From Gorsachius magnificus (taxonomy: Eukaryota; Chordata; Aves; Pelecaniformes; Ardeidae), in NCBI GenBank assembly GCA_034008185.1, contig CM067109.1, positions 38,534,885 through 38,598,884 of the forward strand: DNA of 64,000 nucleotides, read 5' to 3'. Below are positions 11,701-24,028 of this stretch, piece after piece. Every line of letters starts with the position of its first letter. Within the stretch, counting starts at the first letter, position 1. A model generated the notes under the pieces. It worked only from the letters and a program-made list of their open reading frames with translations. It was not told the DNA's origin and ran no database searches. A program made the position numbers and the translations under genes.

Positions 11701-14700
11701 GTATGGAGACAGAAAAATAAATCTGGAAATACTTCAATAAAGGATTCTGCTACGTCAGCAGCAGCTAACAAGAAAACAGCAGTCCCATCACCAGAAAAAT
11801 GAACTATTACCAACATAGCACCTGCCTTCCTATCTTCACATATTTCAAAAGTATTTGTATATATGCACAAAAGTATTTTGTTTTTAAGAAGAAGAAAATA
11901 AAAGATGCAAAGACTGGGAAATTGTGAGCCTCTGACAAGCATGGAAAACAAACACTTTCTTTTCACAAAATCTGCATCTTTGACAACTGTATAAACTGTG
12001 CATGTAAAAAAAAAAATTACTATTTTAGTTGACTATGATTTCTTTTTTTCACCTTGATGCAAAATTGTCCCTGCAGTGCAAACTATACTTAGTGATAGAA
12101 GATGGGTGACTGTCAAGAGCTGCTGCCTGAAACCTGTGAAATTAAAAGTTTTTCAGGGGTTGGGCAGGAAATGATTTCACACAAAGCGGAGGCCTTAAGA
12201 GGCTCAGAATAATTCTTCAACAGAGTCAACTAACAAATAAGCTGGTGTTTAGAAATCAGCATGGACTAGTTTTGTCACTCATGACTGGAAGGGGCTAACC
12301 AACAACTACCTCCAAGGTGGGAAGCATTGCAGCTGATTTATTGCAGTCAGGAGCACATCCTGGACTTGGTACCTATACCTGATGGAGATAACTTAGAAGC
12401 CTGTGAAGAATTAGACCATTGTTATTGCTGTTTGTTGAATAAAACTAATTTGAATTATTAATCTCTTCCTTAAGAAAGGCTTGGAAACATTGACTGGGAT
12501 TTTTCCCTCTTTGTTCTTGTTTTCATCTGGTTTCTGAAAACTGTTACAATGTACGATATTGCAGTACACATATCCACAACAAGGAATGACAGACTTTCTT
12601 TTTCTTCTGTGAAATAGCTGTAAATCAGCAGTAATTAAAATAGTCAATAAAATTTCTTGGAGTTACTCTGGTACATGCAAAAACAGTATTAGGCAACAAG
12701 AGATAGAAAACAGCTTTTTTTTTTTTTCTTTTTTCTTTTTTAATGTAGAATGGAAAAAAGGAATATTAAAACTAGTGAAGCAGATTTGGTCTTTTGTAAA
12801 AGCAGCTGAAATGTAGGATATTTTCTTAATTACGGTAAATTAATCCATCATAAAGGACATAATATTAAGGGGTCAAATTTTCACTTTTTAACTAATTTCA
12901 ATTCTGTAATTCTTATGAATAACTATTTTCTAAAAATTCTCAATTGCAAACAGGGCTAATGATTTATTAGTTCTAAGTGTGGTGCAATATAGCTTAACTG
13001 AGATAGCTTTGACCCTGAAATAAATTTTTATCACTTCAAGAAAGTTGGAGAGAGAAATTTTGTATAGTATTAAATAACATTGTGTGGTGCATTTTTAGAG
13101 TAGAGATACTGTAAGATGCTTTGCAACAGCAAACAGAATGGGAAACCACAAAGCCAACAACTTCACAAAGAGTGAAAGCTGATTAAACAGAGACAACAAA
13201 ATATTATAAAAAGTTAATGAAACAGGGCAATTTGCATTTACCTCTGGCTATTTTAGCAGAACTTATTACCTACCATATACAGGACAGAAATGAGCAAGAT
13301 TATTGTACAGATTACTGAAAAACAACAAGAAGATTTTAATGAAAAGTATCTCAATTTACTATTTATAAAGCTTTTGACAGACATATGCCTCAAAGCACAG
13401 AGCAGTTTGAATTGTTAGAGTAATTACTGGGCTGGACTTGTATCTTTGTTGCATTTATTTTACGTCAGAATAAACAGTACCCTGATATCTCTGTAACTGA
13501 GATGACCATGCAAATCTGACAAGAGTTGTTGAGGGATTTTGGACACGTGAAGAGAGGTAATTATTTTCCTTTTCTGGAGGATTGGATGTAATGTTATCAA
13601 TTTTGGTCTGCAGAACAAAAATCTTTTACAAGAGTACGTCAGGATGGAGAGAGCTAGTGGGCTCAATCCAATTCTCAGTTGAAAAGGAGGAGAAATCTCA
13701 TTATGGTTTAGGAATTTGGTATTCTTGGAAAGATTTGGAAAAGACCTCAAACTCCTGGATCTTCAAAATGAGATTTAATCCAAGGGCATATTATCCCTCT
13801 GACTCTGCCCATTAAGAGCAAGGTACAAGCTGTACGCTACGTGTTGAGGCACTGGCTGTATCATCTGTCATTTCCCACCTCCACCAGCAGTACATCTGAT
13901 GCTGCAGTCACAGCAGTTCCAGCTTAGTGGATGTCCCATATGAAGTCTAAACAATTTCAATAACTCAAGTAGCAATATAAATTTGGATTAGGTACAGACA
14001 GCATAGGATGGAAACTCTTCCAGTGCGGATTTATGTTTGAAGGAAAACGTAGGTTGCTTGCTTTTCTTGTTCTTTTAAAGTTAGGTTAATTCATGCCATA
14101 ACAAAACCAGAATTTAGCACAAGTATGTGAAATTCCAGTATATTAGTTGTGATAATCTATGCAGTAAGAGAGGAGTAATATAAACTAGCAATTTGTCATA
14201 AAACTTGAATGCTTGTTGCATACAGCTAAGTTTGAAATCTGAGAGTTTTGTCATGTCCCTGTTATGTGAAAAACATCCAGGTAGGAAAGGCAGAGGGGAG
14301 CAGTGTGTGTGTTTGTGCTTCCAAAACCTTGTGACCGCAGGTAATTACCCTGGTGTTCTGATCAGTTTCAAAGCCACTGAACTCACCGTAATGCTGTATA
14401 TTACTTATTCAAGCTAGTATAATTGTTTATATATAATAATTTAGGGGCTCGTGGTACACTGTGTGGATATTTACCTCCAAATTTTGACCCAAGCTACCAC
14501 CAGGGAATCTCAGGGACAAAAGCAGAAGCTGTCCCCAGGTTTGTTCTTTAACACTCAAGAATAATTCAATGCCCCAATAAATATGCTAAGTGGACATTTT
14601 GTTACTCTTAGGTTTTGTTTGTTTGTTCATTTGTTTTTTAATTTCTGCTTTTCCTACAGCACTCATCTTCCCAGAGAGACAGATTTTTATTTTATAAACA

Positions 14701-15704
14701 TTTGGAGACTGGTAACATTTTGTTAGACCTGGTTTGATTTTATATTACTTTGGCCTGTGTTTCAATAATCTTGGTATTCAGAGCTTCATGCGAAAATCCA
14801 TTATCTTTCTCTCCTAGCTGATATAATCAATATGGAATAGGTTATTCAAGACTATCCAATTCTTTGTAGCACATACTTGAATATAACAGGCTCCCTTAGG
14901 AACTCAGGACTATTGAAAACCTTATCCTGCAGGTAAGCTTCTGCTTGTCATGTATTCTATTCCTCTCCAGGTTAGTTTTACAGCACCTGATTCTGCCTAC
15001 TATAGTTATCCTATGTAACTCCATTTATATTCTGAGTTGTCTCATTGATTTTGAAATACTGCGTGGAAGACGCAGTCTGGGTCTCGTGCTGTTACCCAAG
15101 AGCCAAATGCAGTTTATGATTTTGTATGAGTAGCTCTACTATTACAAACAGGAGGCAGTAAATCAGATACAAAGATGAGACCTCAGATTTCTCATGAGAA
15201 TAAAGCACAGATCTTGTGGCCGTTGATATTGGTGCATTTCCAATTGCTTTTTTTTCTCTCATAAACACTTCCAATTTGGTCAAGTGCACCAGACCTAACA
15301 CTGAAGTGAAGAGTACATCTTGAAAGAAAAAGAGAAATGTGGTCACTTTGCTGAGACTCTGTTGAAATAGTTTGCAAAATACCCCTATACTTAATTAAAC
15401 AGGATCTTGTTTATTTTGATGTTAAAGCCATGACGGTGTTGGGTTTCCTACTGTTGATGGTGTCTCTAGTACAAAACAGCTTTTTATACCTTGTCTGTAA
15501 CAAGTAATGATGTGTTTCATACAAATATGGGGGCTGATACCTCTCCCTGATTTCATGGGTATTCTCTGGATATAGATATATACTGACTACAAGTAAGATT
15601 TTAAAAAGCTGCATTGTCATTTGATTTTAATGGGAGGTTGATATTTTACCACTTGGCACCTCTGAGCACCCCCCATACCTCTACCTTAGTCTTTAGCTAC
15701 CTAA
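8721..15704. other. Unique non-coding sequence
   Basis: About 7 kb without a recognisable gene or TE; ORFs are all under 100 codons and none resembles a known family. Simple tracts include an AT/AC patch (about 9886-9913), near-repeats of AATTACTGAT around 10535-10570, and an interrupted T tract (12715-12742). The 74-codon ORF at 10705-10929 has one hydrophobic segment but nothing else to support it. Confidence 0.5.
12715..12742. repeat. Interrupted T tract
   Basis: T13 followed by C-interrupted T6 blocks. Low-complexity sequence, possibly a poly(A) relic read on the opposite strand. Confidence 0.7.
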
Positions 15705-16297
15705 ATAACTGTTGTGGTTTAACACGGCTGGCAACTAAGCACCATACAGCCACTCGCTCACTCCCCCCCCTCCCTCAGTGGGATGGGGGAGAGAATTGGA
15801 AAGAAAATAAAAGGTTAGAGCCGAGGGCTGAGATAAAGACAGTTTAATAAGAGAAAATAATAATAATAGTAATAATGAGAATGGTAACAAAATATACAGA
15901 ATATACAAACCGAATGATGCACAACACAATTGCTCACCACCCGCCGACCGATGCCCAGCCCGTCCCGAGCAGCGATCAGTACCCGAGCAGTGATCACTCT
16001 CCCCGCGACCGACCGACCGACTGAACCTCCCCCCCCCGCCCCGGGCATGACATTATATGGTATGGAATAGCTCTTTGGACAGTTTGGGTCCTAGCTGTGT
16101 TGTACTCCCAGCTTGTTATGCACCTGGCCGAGCAGGAGAAGCTCAAAAAGTCCTTGAGCAGTCTGAGCACTACTTGGCAACAACTAAAAACATCAGCGTG
16201 TTATCAACATTCTTCTGGCACTAAATCCAAAGCACAGCACTATGCTAGCTTCTGTGAAGAAAATTAACTCTATCCCAGCTGAAACCAGGACATTAAC
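15705..16297 (-). mobile_element. Solo LTR, avian ERVL-like family B (copy 1)
   Basis: A 583-bp LTR at 15710-16292 begins TGTTGTGG and ends CAGGACA. The flanking 5-mers are ATAAC (15705-15709) and TTAAC (16293-16297), matching at 4 of 5 positions, as expected of a slightly decayed target duplication. The text is that of a widespread avian LTR (TGTGGTTTAAC start, GGCAACTAAGCACCA). Minus orientation is inferred: on that strand a TATA-like CATATAATG (plus 51-60 of the 16001 block, i.e. 16051-16060) precedes an ATTAAA signal (plus 15843-15848). It contains an AAT microsatellite (about 15855-15877) and CCGA repeats (about 16006-16021). No internal viral genes are present. Confidence 0.92.
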
Positions 16298-19200
16298 TTC
16301 GAAAATTTGTCAGGAGTTATGTTCTTTGCAGTGGTGGAATCTTTTCACCCCTGTAGCTGTACTACAGCTTTTGTGTTTGTGTTTTCTGATTTGTGTTGGA
16401 ATTATTTCTTTGACAAAAGATTAGTTCACTTGTTTACTGAAACTCTCAAGCCTCCTCACTCATCCCAAGCAGAAATTTTTGCATGGCTTTTTTTGTAGCT
16501 GTATTTGTATAAACAGCTTGGTCATTGTTAATCGCTTACCCTTGTTATCTCTCTGCCAATGTTTGAGTTTTTATGCAATTTTTTCAGATTATTTTTTTAA
16601 AGACTAAATTTTGCTATGCAATGATTTAATGGAGATTTCTTGTGATGGCAGTGGTGGATTAAACAGCTTCTAATTTGTTCCTGCTCCTACAGCCTTTCAT
16701 CCTGCAGTTGTGTACAAGTGGCGTTAGTCTGGTCCTGTGGCTTCCAGAAGTTGTATAGACCCACATTTGTGATTTTGTTTTTCAAAATTTGTCACCTTCC
16801 TGTTACAGTCTGGTGGCTTTTCCCCCACCTGTTTTTGTCCTATAACACCTTATTTCCGGAAGAATGTGAAGGCAGTTGACTCATCAGTAAAGTTTCATCA
16901 CTAATCCTAGATTTAAATGTGATGGTTTAGAAGACTTAATTCATGGGTTTGTGGGTTTTTTTGGTGAACATATTTGCGTGTGTGGCAGTCTCAGGTTGAT
17001 TTCCCACACAGTGTTTTATTTTTATGGTTTGGTAGAGTTTTGTTAAATTTGAGATTTAGTCCAGATAAACTTCGAAAGATTGTAAACCAAGACGCTGATC
17101 TTCAAAGGTATGTAATAAAATACAGTTATTTGCTTGTATTTAGGACTATTAGTACAGATACTAAAGCAATTTCACATGCTTAGGTCTTTGGAAGATCAGT
17201 TTCAAATTAATAAAATGCCCCCAATGTCGTATTATTTGCCATGAATTATCAAGCAGCCCTTGCCCCAGTCATCAGTTCGTGTGTCTGTCTCCTCCGTTAC
17301 AGACACGTTGTAGAAAAGGAGTAGAAATGGGTACTGAGCAAAGATGTCAGTGCAGACAGTGGAGGGTCTTTAAGGAAAGCTGTGCAATTTGGTATAGTGA
17401 AGGGTGTGAAATAACTGTCCCGTAACAAGCGCATCTGATTTTTAAGGAAAAACCCTTAAAGATGTACATGATGAATTTCACTGCCATTTCCAGCCTTTAG
17501 GTGCTCATTAATCAGCATTGCTTCAACTTTTGCTGATAGAACAATTTTGTACAGAGCAGTGGCTTCTTGGCAAAGGTCAGCTAACTGGCACAGAAGCAGG
17601 GATGGAGCTTTTGACTTTTTATAAAACGCTGGTGCTTAGTGATTATATCAATAATGGGAAACTGTCTGGAAAATAAAAAAGCATATTCCATAGTAGTTGC
17701 CTTTAATCTTACATGAAGGGTATGCTGATGTGTCATGTTTTTGATATTATTCCAGCACTGAACTCGTGCTCTTTTACACTCAGCTGGTGCTCTGCTCAAG
17801 CTGTGTACTCCTTGGTGCTCTCCAGCTGCCGAGTTTGGGAACAACAAACTGTCACTCTGGGCTTAGTTGATCTGAGGAATATAGTGCAGTTTGACAAAGC
17901 AAGCTGTCACTTCCTTTGAACTTCAGTAATACTGTGGGTTTTGACTGCCATGCACTGTGGGTTCAAGCTGATCCTAACCTTTTTACCTTTTTTGACAATG
18001 TTGTTATTTCTGATTCATTTGGGGTTTATTATACAGATTTGATACACCTATTTCTACAATAAAGCTCAAGCCTGGAGGATTTTTTTTTTGGTTGCTTGGT
18101 TGGTTTGTTGTTTTTTTTTTTCCCCTATAGATCTTTATTGCATTTAATTGTGTCATAATCCCTGTTACACAGACCAGTCAGAGCAATTCTTTTTATATTA
18201 AACAACTTTGGCTGTGCTGATTTCCTATGTTATTAAATATATAATTTACTTAACAAAATGATAAACTTTTAATGAGAATACTATTTTTTGAGCTATACTC
18301 AATAGATTAGCTTTCAACTGTAGTGATCTGCCTCTCACTAAGGAGTGTTTGTCACCATTATCTATTAATTTTACGAATTTATGTTTTTTATTTATTCTTG
18401 GTTAATAAGGTTTAAGCTACATATGTTCAATTTACAAATCAAACTATAGTCTTCCACTTGTCAGCAACATGCCCTAAACTCTTTCTGAGAATATATGCTT
18501 TGCATTCATGCATTTTCAGTCAGATCAGTGACCTGGAAAAGATTTGGCAAAAAAAGATATGGTTTTTTGCTATTAAGTGTTGTACTACTAGTATTTGAAG
18601 GATTACATTAAAGAACCTTAAGGATTAAAGGATCCATTAAAGGACTTAGCCCTCTGAAACTGTAATTTGTAGTAGGCTGATTGGGGTTTACATAGCTGCA
18701 CCTGACCTTAACTGCATCAGTTTAAGACTGATGCTGACAAAAAAGTCAGACTGGTAAGATATGACATGAAAGTAAGTTGACTGATTTCTTGACCATTACC
18801 TCCCAGGATGATTTTTGAAGGAAAAAGGAAAACAGCTGAGTTAAATAAATGTAAGCAGCAATCACAAAACTGAGGTGGAGGAGTCAGCAAACGCATACAT
18901 GTCTTTAAGAGTCACCTGCATTGTGAAAAGAAATAACCTAAACTCCTATTTTATTCAGAAGTAGGATGTAAACTAGAAGACTGCAGTAATGCAAGGTTAG
19001 CAGGTTTTAAAGGAGTTTTTTTCCTAACTTTGTGATTCTGGACAAATCGCTAAAAATACTGAAAATTTATCCAGCTGTGTAAAAAACTAGGAAAAATAAA
19101 GAAAAGTCCTGAATGGGGCCAAGCCAAAATTTTTCATTTTCACTTGTTAAAGTTTATCACTAGAAAAACAGGCCTGATCAGCATATCACTATTGGTGCCA

Positions 19201-19679
19201 CTGGCCCATTCAGAAGGTGAAAGCAGGAAGGTCCCACTAGTGAAACAGCTATGTATTGTGGTTTATTTGGGGATTGGAGGCTGAGCTTGGAGGCCTCTTC
19301 TTGCAGTGCTCCTTGCATGCCCTGCTCCCATTTCTGCTCCATGCCAGGTGAGATTCAGAAGTCCAAGATGGGAGTAGCACAGGGCACTGCAGGGCAAAGC
19401 TATGGCATCCCAGCCTCAAAGTCACCACTCAAAACTCCAGGCTACCCAGGGGACATAGGAATGGCAGGGCAATAACAGATCCGATAAAGCTGTGACCTAG
19501 TTTTAAATCGTTGCCTCAACTGGTGCTTCATTTAATTGAAGGAATCAGATATAAATTTATAGGAGACATGGATAGCCTTGTCACATCAAGATCAGAGTGT
19601 ATTTTGTTAGGCAATTGAAGAGTGCACCTTCCAGGATCCAGGCATAATCTTTGTTCTCATTGTAAAATTTGTTGTCAGC
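16298..19679. other. Unique non-coding sequence
   Basis: No established gene. The first 1.7 kb is visibly T/G-rich on the plus strand and contains a weak exon-like segment (17060-17107). T/G-rich patches sit at 18080-18125. A more GC-rich pocket lies at about 19250-19470. No TE family recognised. Confidence 0.45.
17060..17107 (+). other. Possible 48-bp exon-like segment
   Basis: The segment ends TTCAAAG/GTATGT, a good match to a splice donor, and begins after GATTTAG, a weak acceptor; alternative acceptors lie upstream near 17007 and 17033. In the open frame it encodes PDKLRKIVNQDADLQ, charged and globular-looking compared with the surrounding chance ORFs. I do not recognise the family. Short open segments with GT/AG ends are common by chance, so this is only a candidate. 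Confidence 0.1.
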
Positions 19680-21381
19680 TATGATTCTTACCAGTCCAAA
19701 TTATACAGAATAAAACAGTGCTGGTATCTCTCCCCACCCCACCTGAGTTGATGAATGGCATGAGGGGGGTCGGGAGGGCAAAACCCTTCCTGCTGTAGGA
19801 GAAGATCAGGTTTGTGACCACCTGAGGAACCTGAACGCACATAAGTCCATGGGACCCGATGAGATGCATCCCAGAGTCCTGAGGGAATTGGCCGATGTAG
19901 TCGCCAAGCCACTCTCCATGATATTTGAAAAGTCATGGCAGTCAGGTGAAGTCCCTGGTGACTGGAAGAAGGGAAACATTGTGCCCATTTTCAAAAAGGG
20001 TAGAAAGGAAGACCCTGAGAACTACCGACCTGTCAGCCTCACCTCTGTGCCTGGGAAGATCATGGAACAGATCCTCCTAGAAGCTATGCTAAAGCACATG
20101 GAGGCCAGGGAGGTGATTCGAGATAGCCAGCATGGCTTCACCAAGGGCAAGTCCTGCCTGACGAACCTAGTGCCTTTCTATGATGGTATGACAGCATCAG
20201 TGGACAAGGGAAAACCAATGGATGTCATCTATCTGGACTTCTGCAAAGCCTTTGACATGGTCCCCCACAACATCCTTCTCTCTAAATTGGAGAGCTATGG
20301 ATTTGATGGGTGGACTGTTCGGTGGATAAGGAACTGGCTGGATGGCCGCATCCAGAGGGTAGTGGTCGATGGCTCGATGTCCAGATGGAGACCGGTGACG
20401 AGTGGTGTCCCTCAGGGGTCCGTACTGGGACCGGTGCTGTTTAATATATTCATCAATGACTTAGACAGCGAGATTGAATGCACCCTCAGCAAGTTTGCGG
20501 ACGACACCAAACTGAGTGGTGCGGTTGACACACCAGAAGGACGGGGTGTCATCCAGAGAGACCTGGACAGGCTGGAGAGGTGGGCCTGTGTGAACCTCAT
20601 GAGGTTAAGGCCAATCCTGCACCTGGGTCGGGGTAACCCCCAGTATCAGTACAGGCTGGGGGAAGAAAGGATCGAGAGCAGCCCTGCCGAGAGGGACTTG
20701 GGGGTGCTGGTGGATGAAAAGCTGGACATGAGCCGGCAATGTGCCCTGGCAGCCCAGAAGGCCAACCGTACCGTGGGCTGCATCAGGAGAAGCATGGCCA
20801 GCAGGTCGAGGGAGGTGATTGTGCCCCTCTACTCTGCTCTGGTGAGACCTCACCTAGAGTACTGCGTCCAGCTCTAGAGCCCTCAGCACAAGAAGGACAT
20901 GGAACTGTTGGAGCGGGTCCAGAGGAGGGCTACAAAAATGATCCGAGGGCTGGAGCACCTCTCCTATGAGGACAGGTTGAGGGAGTTGGGCTTGTTCAGC
21001 CTGGAGAAGAGAAGGCTGCGGGGAGACCTGATTACGGCCTTTCAGTATCTAAAGGGGGCCTAGAGGAAAGATGGGGAAAATCTTTTTAGTAGGGCCAGCT
21101 GTGACAGGACAAGGGGTAATGGTTTTGAACTAAACCAGGGTAGGTTTAGACTGGATATAAGGAGGAAATTCTTTGCAACAAGGGTGGTGAAACACTGGAA
21201 TGGGTTGCCCAGAGAGGTGGTGGAGGCCCCATCCCTGGAAACATTCAAGGTCAGGTTGGATGGGGCTCTGAGCAACCTGATCTAGTTAGTGGTGTCCCTG
21301 CTCCCTGCAGGGGGGTTGGACTAGATGACCTCTAGGGGTCCCTTCCAACCTAAAACATTCTATGATTCTATGATTCTATGA
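19680..21381 (+). mobile_element. CR1 LINE, 5'-truncated copy with 3' tail
   Basis: Longest and best preserved TE in the window. Coding homology is clear from about 19780 in the RT frame; the left boundary is approximate. RT coding sequence runs in one frame to the natural stop at 21283-21285, interrupted by two in-frame stops. It is followed by a short 3' UTR and by three ATTCTATG-type 8-mers ending at about 21381, the hallmark of CR1 3' ends. The endonuclease domain and 5' region are missing, so it cannot move on its own. CR1 is the dominant avian LINE and moves by target-primed reverse transcription, usually leaving 5'-truncated copies without clear target duplications; none is obvious here. 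Confidence 0.95.
19849..21285 (+). pseudogene. CR1 ORF2 reverse transcriptase, disrupted
   Basis: Open for 342 codons from 19849 to a stop at 20875-20877, and in frame upstream to at least 19786. Recognisable RT landmarks in order are RELADVV near residue 10, the [13 protein letters not shown] block (about residues 49-66), [14 protein letters not shown] (about 94-107), [14 protein letters not shown] (about 128-141), [15 protein letters not shown] (about 185-199) and the catalytic FADD at 20494-20505 (residues 216-219). A small in-frame deletion affects the [14 protein letters not shown] region. The TAG at 20875 falls where family members have Trp (TGG to TAG); a second TAG lies at 21060-21062. 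The frame then continues to the normal C-terminus at 21283. In an intact LINE this enzyme copies element RNA into chromosomal DNA; here it is a dead copy with an intact active-site motif. Confidence 0.93.
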
Positions 21382-22424
21382 TCAGTACGTATTTTATTGA
21401 AATGATTTTCTATGCAAGACTATTAATTTTGCCAAGGTGAGCTAAGATAAAAGTAGCAGCTTCATTTTTAAATTACTATTTCAAAGATGTAGACATACAT
21501 TAAATTTTCTCTTTCCATTGTTTTCTTAGCCTGCAGTTTATGTTTCATTTACACAGCTGAATCCTGTTATAAGACTGTGTGCTGGAATAACTGACTGTAT
21601 AAAATGTTATGGTTTTTATGATATATTACTGTGCAACTTTGTATAACAGACAGATTGTATGAAATGTTGAAGCGGGACTATGCTAAATCTTAATCTAATA
21701 TATTTTTCAGAATTATTTTCATAGGCTTTGCTTACTTTTATCAGGAAACTTTTAAATTGTTTTTGAAAACACATATTTCATAAATATATTTTCATGAATC
21801 TCATGTAAAAAGACTAAAATTATTTCTACCTATTTCTTTACATGTATTAAGGAAAATTATTCTTCCTAAGATAGGTTACACTCATTAGCCTTCTAAACTA
21901 AATAAAAAATTATTCTTGCATAACAATCATTAAGGGTAAGAGAAAGTAAAACTCTGCATTGTTAAAAATTGTGTGCAGTAAAATGAATTAAAATTTGGGC
22001 TTCCATGCCCTGGAATTTATTTTATGTTTTGGTCAGTTGTGCATTAAATCATAAATTTTTATGCCCCTAATTCTTCCACTGTTTAGGGAAATGCCCATTT
22101 ACCAGATAACAAATTTGAATGTAATGAACATATGGTGCATTGTGCAGAAAGAACATTCATTTCCTTTTAATTTACTCTCAGCTGTTCATGGTGAAATGTT
22201 CAGAAGGCTTTATATTCAGGTAATGTTTGCATTCATGTACATAGGGTACTGCTTTCATGCATGGATATAAAAAAAACATTCAATGGTAGTGTAGTGAGCC
22301 ACCTGGCAATTAAGTGAAGAGTGTGTAAGCTTAAAAGTAAAATTGTCTTTACAGAGCCCTTAGGTTATACACATGGATAGGCACAGGGATAACTGATTTA
22401 TGTGCAACTACAGTGGGAGAGCAA
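21382..22424. other. Unique non-coding sequence
   Basis: Strongly AT-rich DNA immediately downstream of the CR1 tail. No genes or repeats recognised. Confidence 0.5.
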
Positions 22425-22492
22425 CTTCAGAGTACAATTGAGTGCATATATCACTTCCCTGCTCCTGCTGGCCACACTATTCCTGATACAAG
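22425..22492 (-). mobile_element. CR1 LINE relic
   Basis: The segment TCACTTCCCTGCTCCTGCTG (22451-22470) and the following GGCCACACTATTCCTGATAC closely match the minus-strand CR1 fragment at about 60836-60877. Weaker similarity continues left through GAGTACA. It is a roughly 70-bp orphan piece of the RT coding region with no tail. Confidence 0.8.
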
Positions 22493-23997
22493 CATATGGG
22501 CATATGCCAAGTTTTGCTTGTAAACCCAATTTGGGGTACTCTTGCTCAAAAAAGCATGTTTTAATTTTCAATAGTTAGAGACCTTTTCCTTTACTGATTA
22601 TATTTTTCTATTGTATTTCAATGGGGACAGTTTTCTGCTGCTTCAGAAAGTACATTTGCAACAACCAGACTGTTATTCGTAAAAAATACTACTCTCCTTC
22701 ACAATCACACCATAGTAATTATCACTATTGTGGTTCACTTCTTACAAGTCTGCAGGCACTTTTTTAACCCATTTGTTGAGATAATATAATGTCATTCAGT
22801 TTCCAGATGCAGTGGAAACAGTCTTTGTAATGTACTACATAACAAACTCCACATAAAATTCCTCTATCTTTTTTTTCCCTGTGACCATTTAATTATTTCA
22901 AAATCAAGAATCAAAATTTGTTGCAGTAATCTTTCTTTGTTTTGTCTCAATTCAAAAACTTTCTATATTTACAAAATAGCCTTTGCATAAACAAAAATTT
23001 AAATCTAACTTAACTGCATTACTATTAATTCTTTAGAGTCAATCCAGAGTATTTTTTAGTCACAGTTTTGTTTTTTATCCTAAGTCAACATCTTGAAAGA
23101 ACAACTTCTGTTTAAAGGGAAGTAAATCTACAAATGATAAATTAGAGAGTTAAACAGATCTAACAGAGTTAACTTTTTGTGATGTAAAGATCATGTAACT
23201 ATTATTTCTGAAATGCTTTTATTATATGGACCATGATCGATAAGAATGATTAGTGCATGAAAAACTCAATACATCTTTCATTGAAAACAATAACCAGACT
23301 TGTGATGAAGCTGAGGAAAGGAATATATCTGTTCAGACTACCTTCACCAGTTAAAATATTATGTATTCAGTCTGACCTAAATCACACGAAAAAGAAAGGT
23401 AGAGACCATTTTGAAGTGTTTACACACATGAACCTATACAAATACTTCAAATACAAATAATTGTAACACCATAGTTTTGGCTGAAATGGTTACAATTTGT
23501 ATGCAAGCTAAATGAAAGAGTATTGTTTCTTTTGGTTATTTTCCAGTGCAAATGGCAAATTGGAAGACAGACGGGAAGACTAAGTGTATGGATAGTGATT
23601 AACATTTACTGTTCATTGAGGCTTTCTGAACACCACAACTATGATCACATTACAGTTATGAAACTCAAAAATAAATAATGAACGTGCCATTTTCCTATGC
23701 CTGAGTAACTGGTTTCTTTTTTTTACTCTGTGGATGTTGTGAAGTTTATCATATTGCTATGGCACCTCAGCTATAAAGACTGATTGCCCCATATTCCTTA
23801 GTAATAACCACGCATGTTTAGCATAAAAAATACAGATTGCTTTGAAACCACAGGTCTCCTCAGTTAGCACAGAAGGGTATAATCTAAGAACCATCAAAAC
23901 TAGACTTTATTTTAGCTTTGTGAGCAAGCATAGGTCATAATAAACACAAGAACTTTGTCATGTTTAAGCCATCCCAGTCAGAAACAGCTGTGCAAAC
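22493..23997. other. Unique non-coding sequence
   Basis: AT-rich, no gene. A palindromic GGCATATGCC lies near 22499-22508. Short ORFs only. Confidence 0.5.

Positions 23998-24025
<28 letters not shown>
23998..24025. repeat. (CA)14 microsatellite
   Basis: Fourteen uninterrupted CA units followed by GAGACC. Likely polymorphic in the population. Confidence 0.95.
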
Positions 24026-24028
<3 letters not shown>

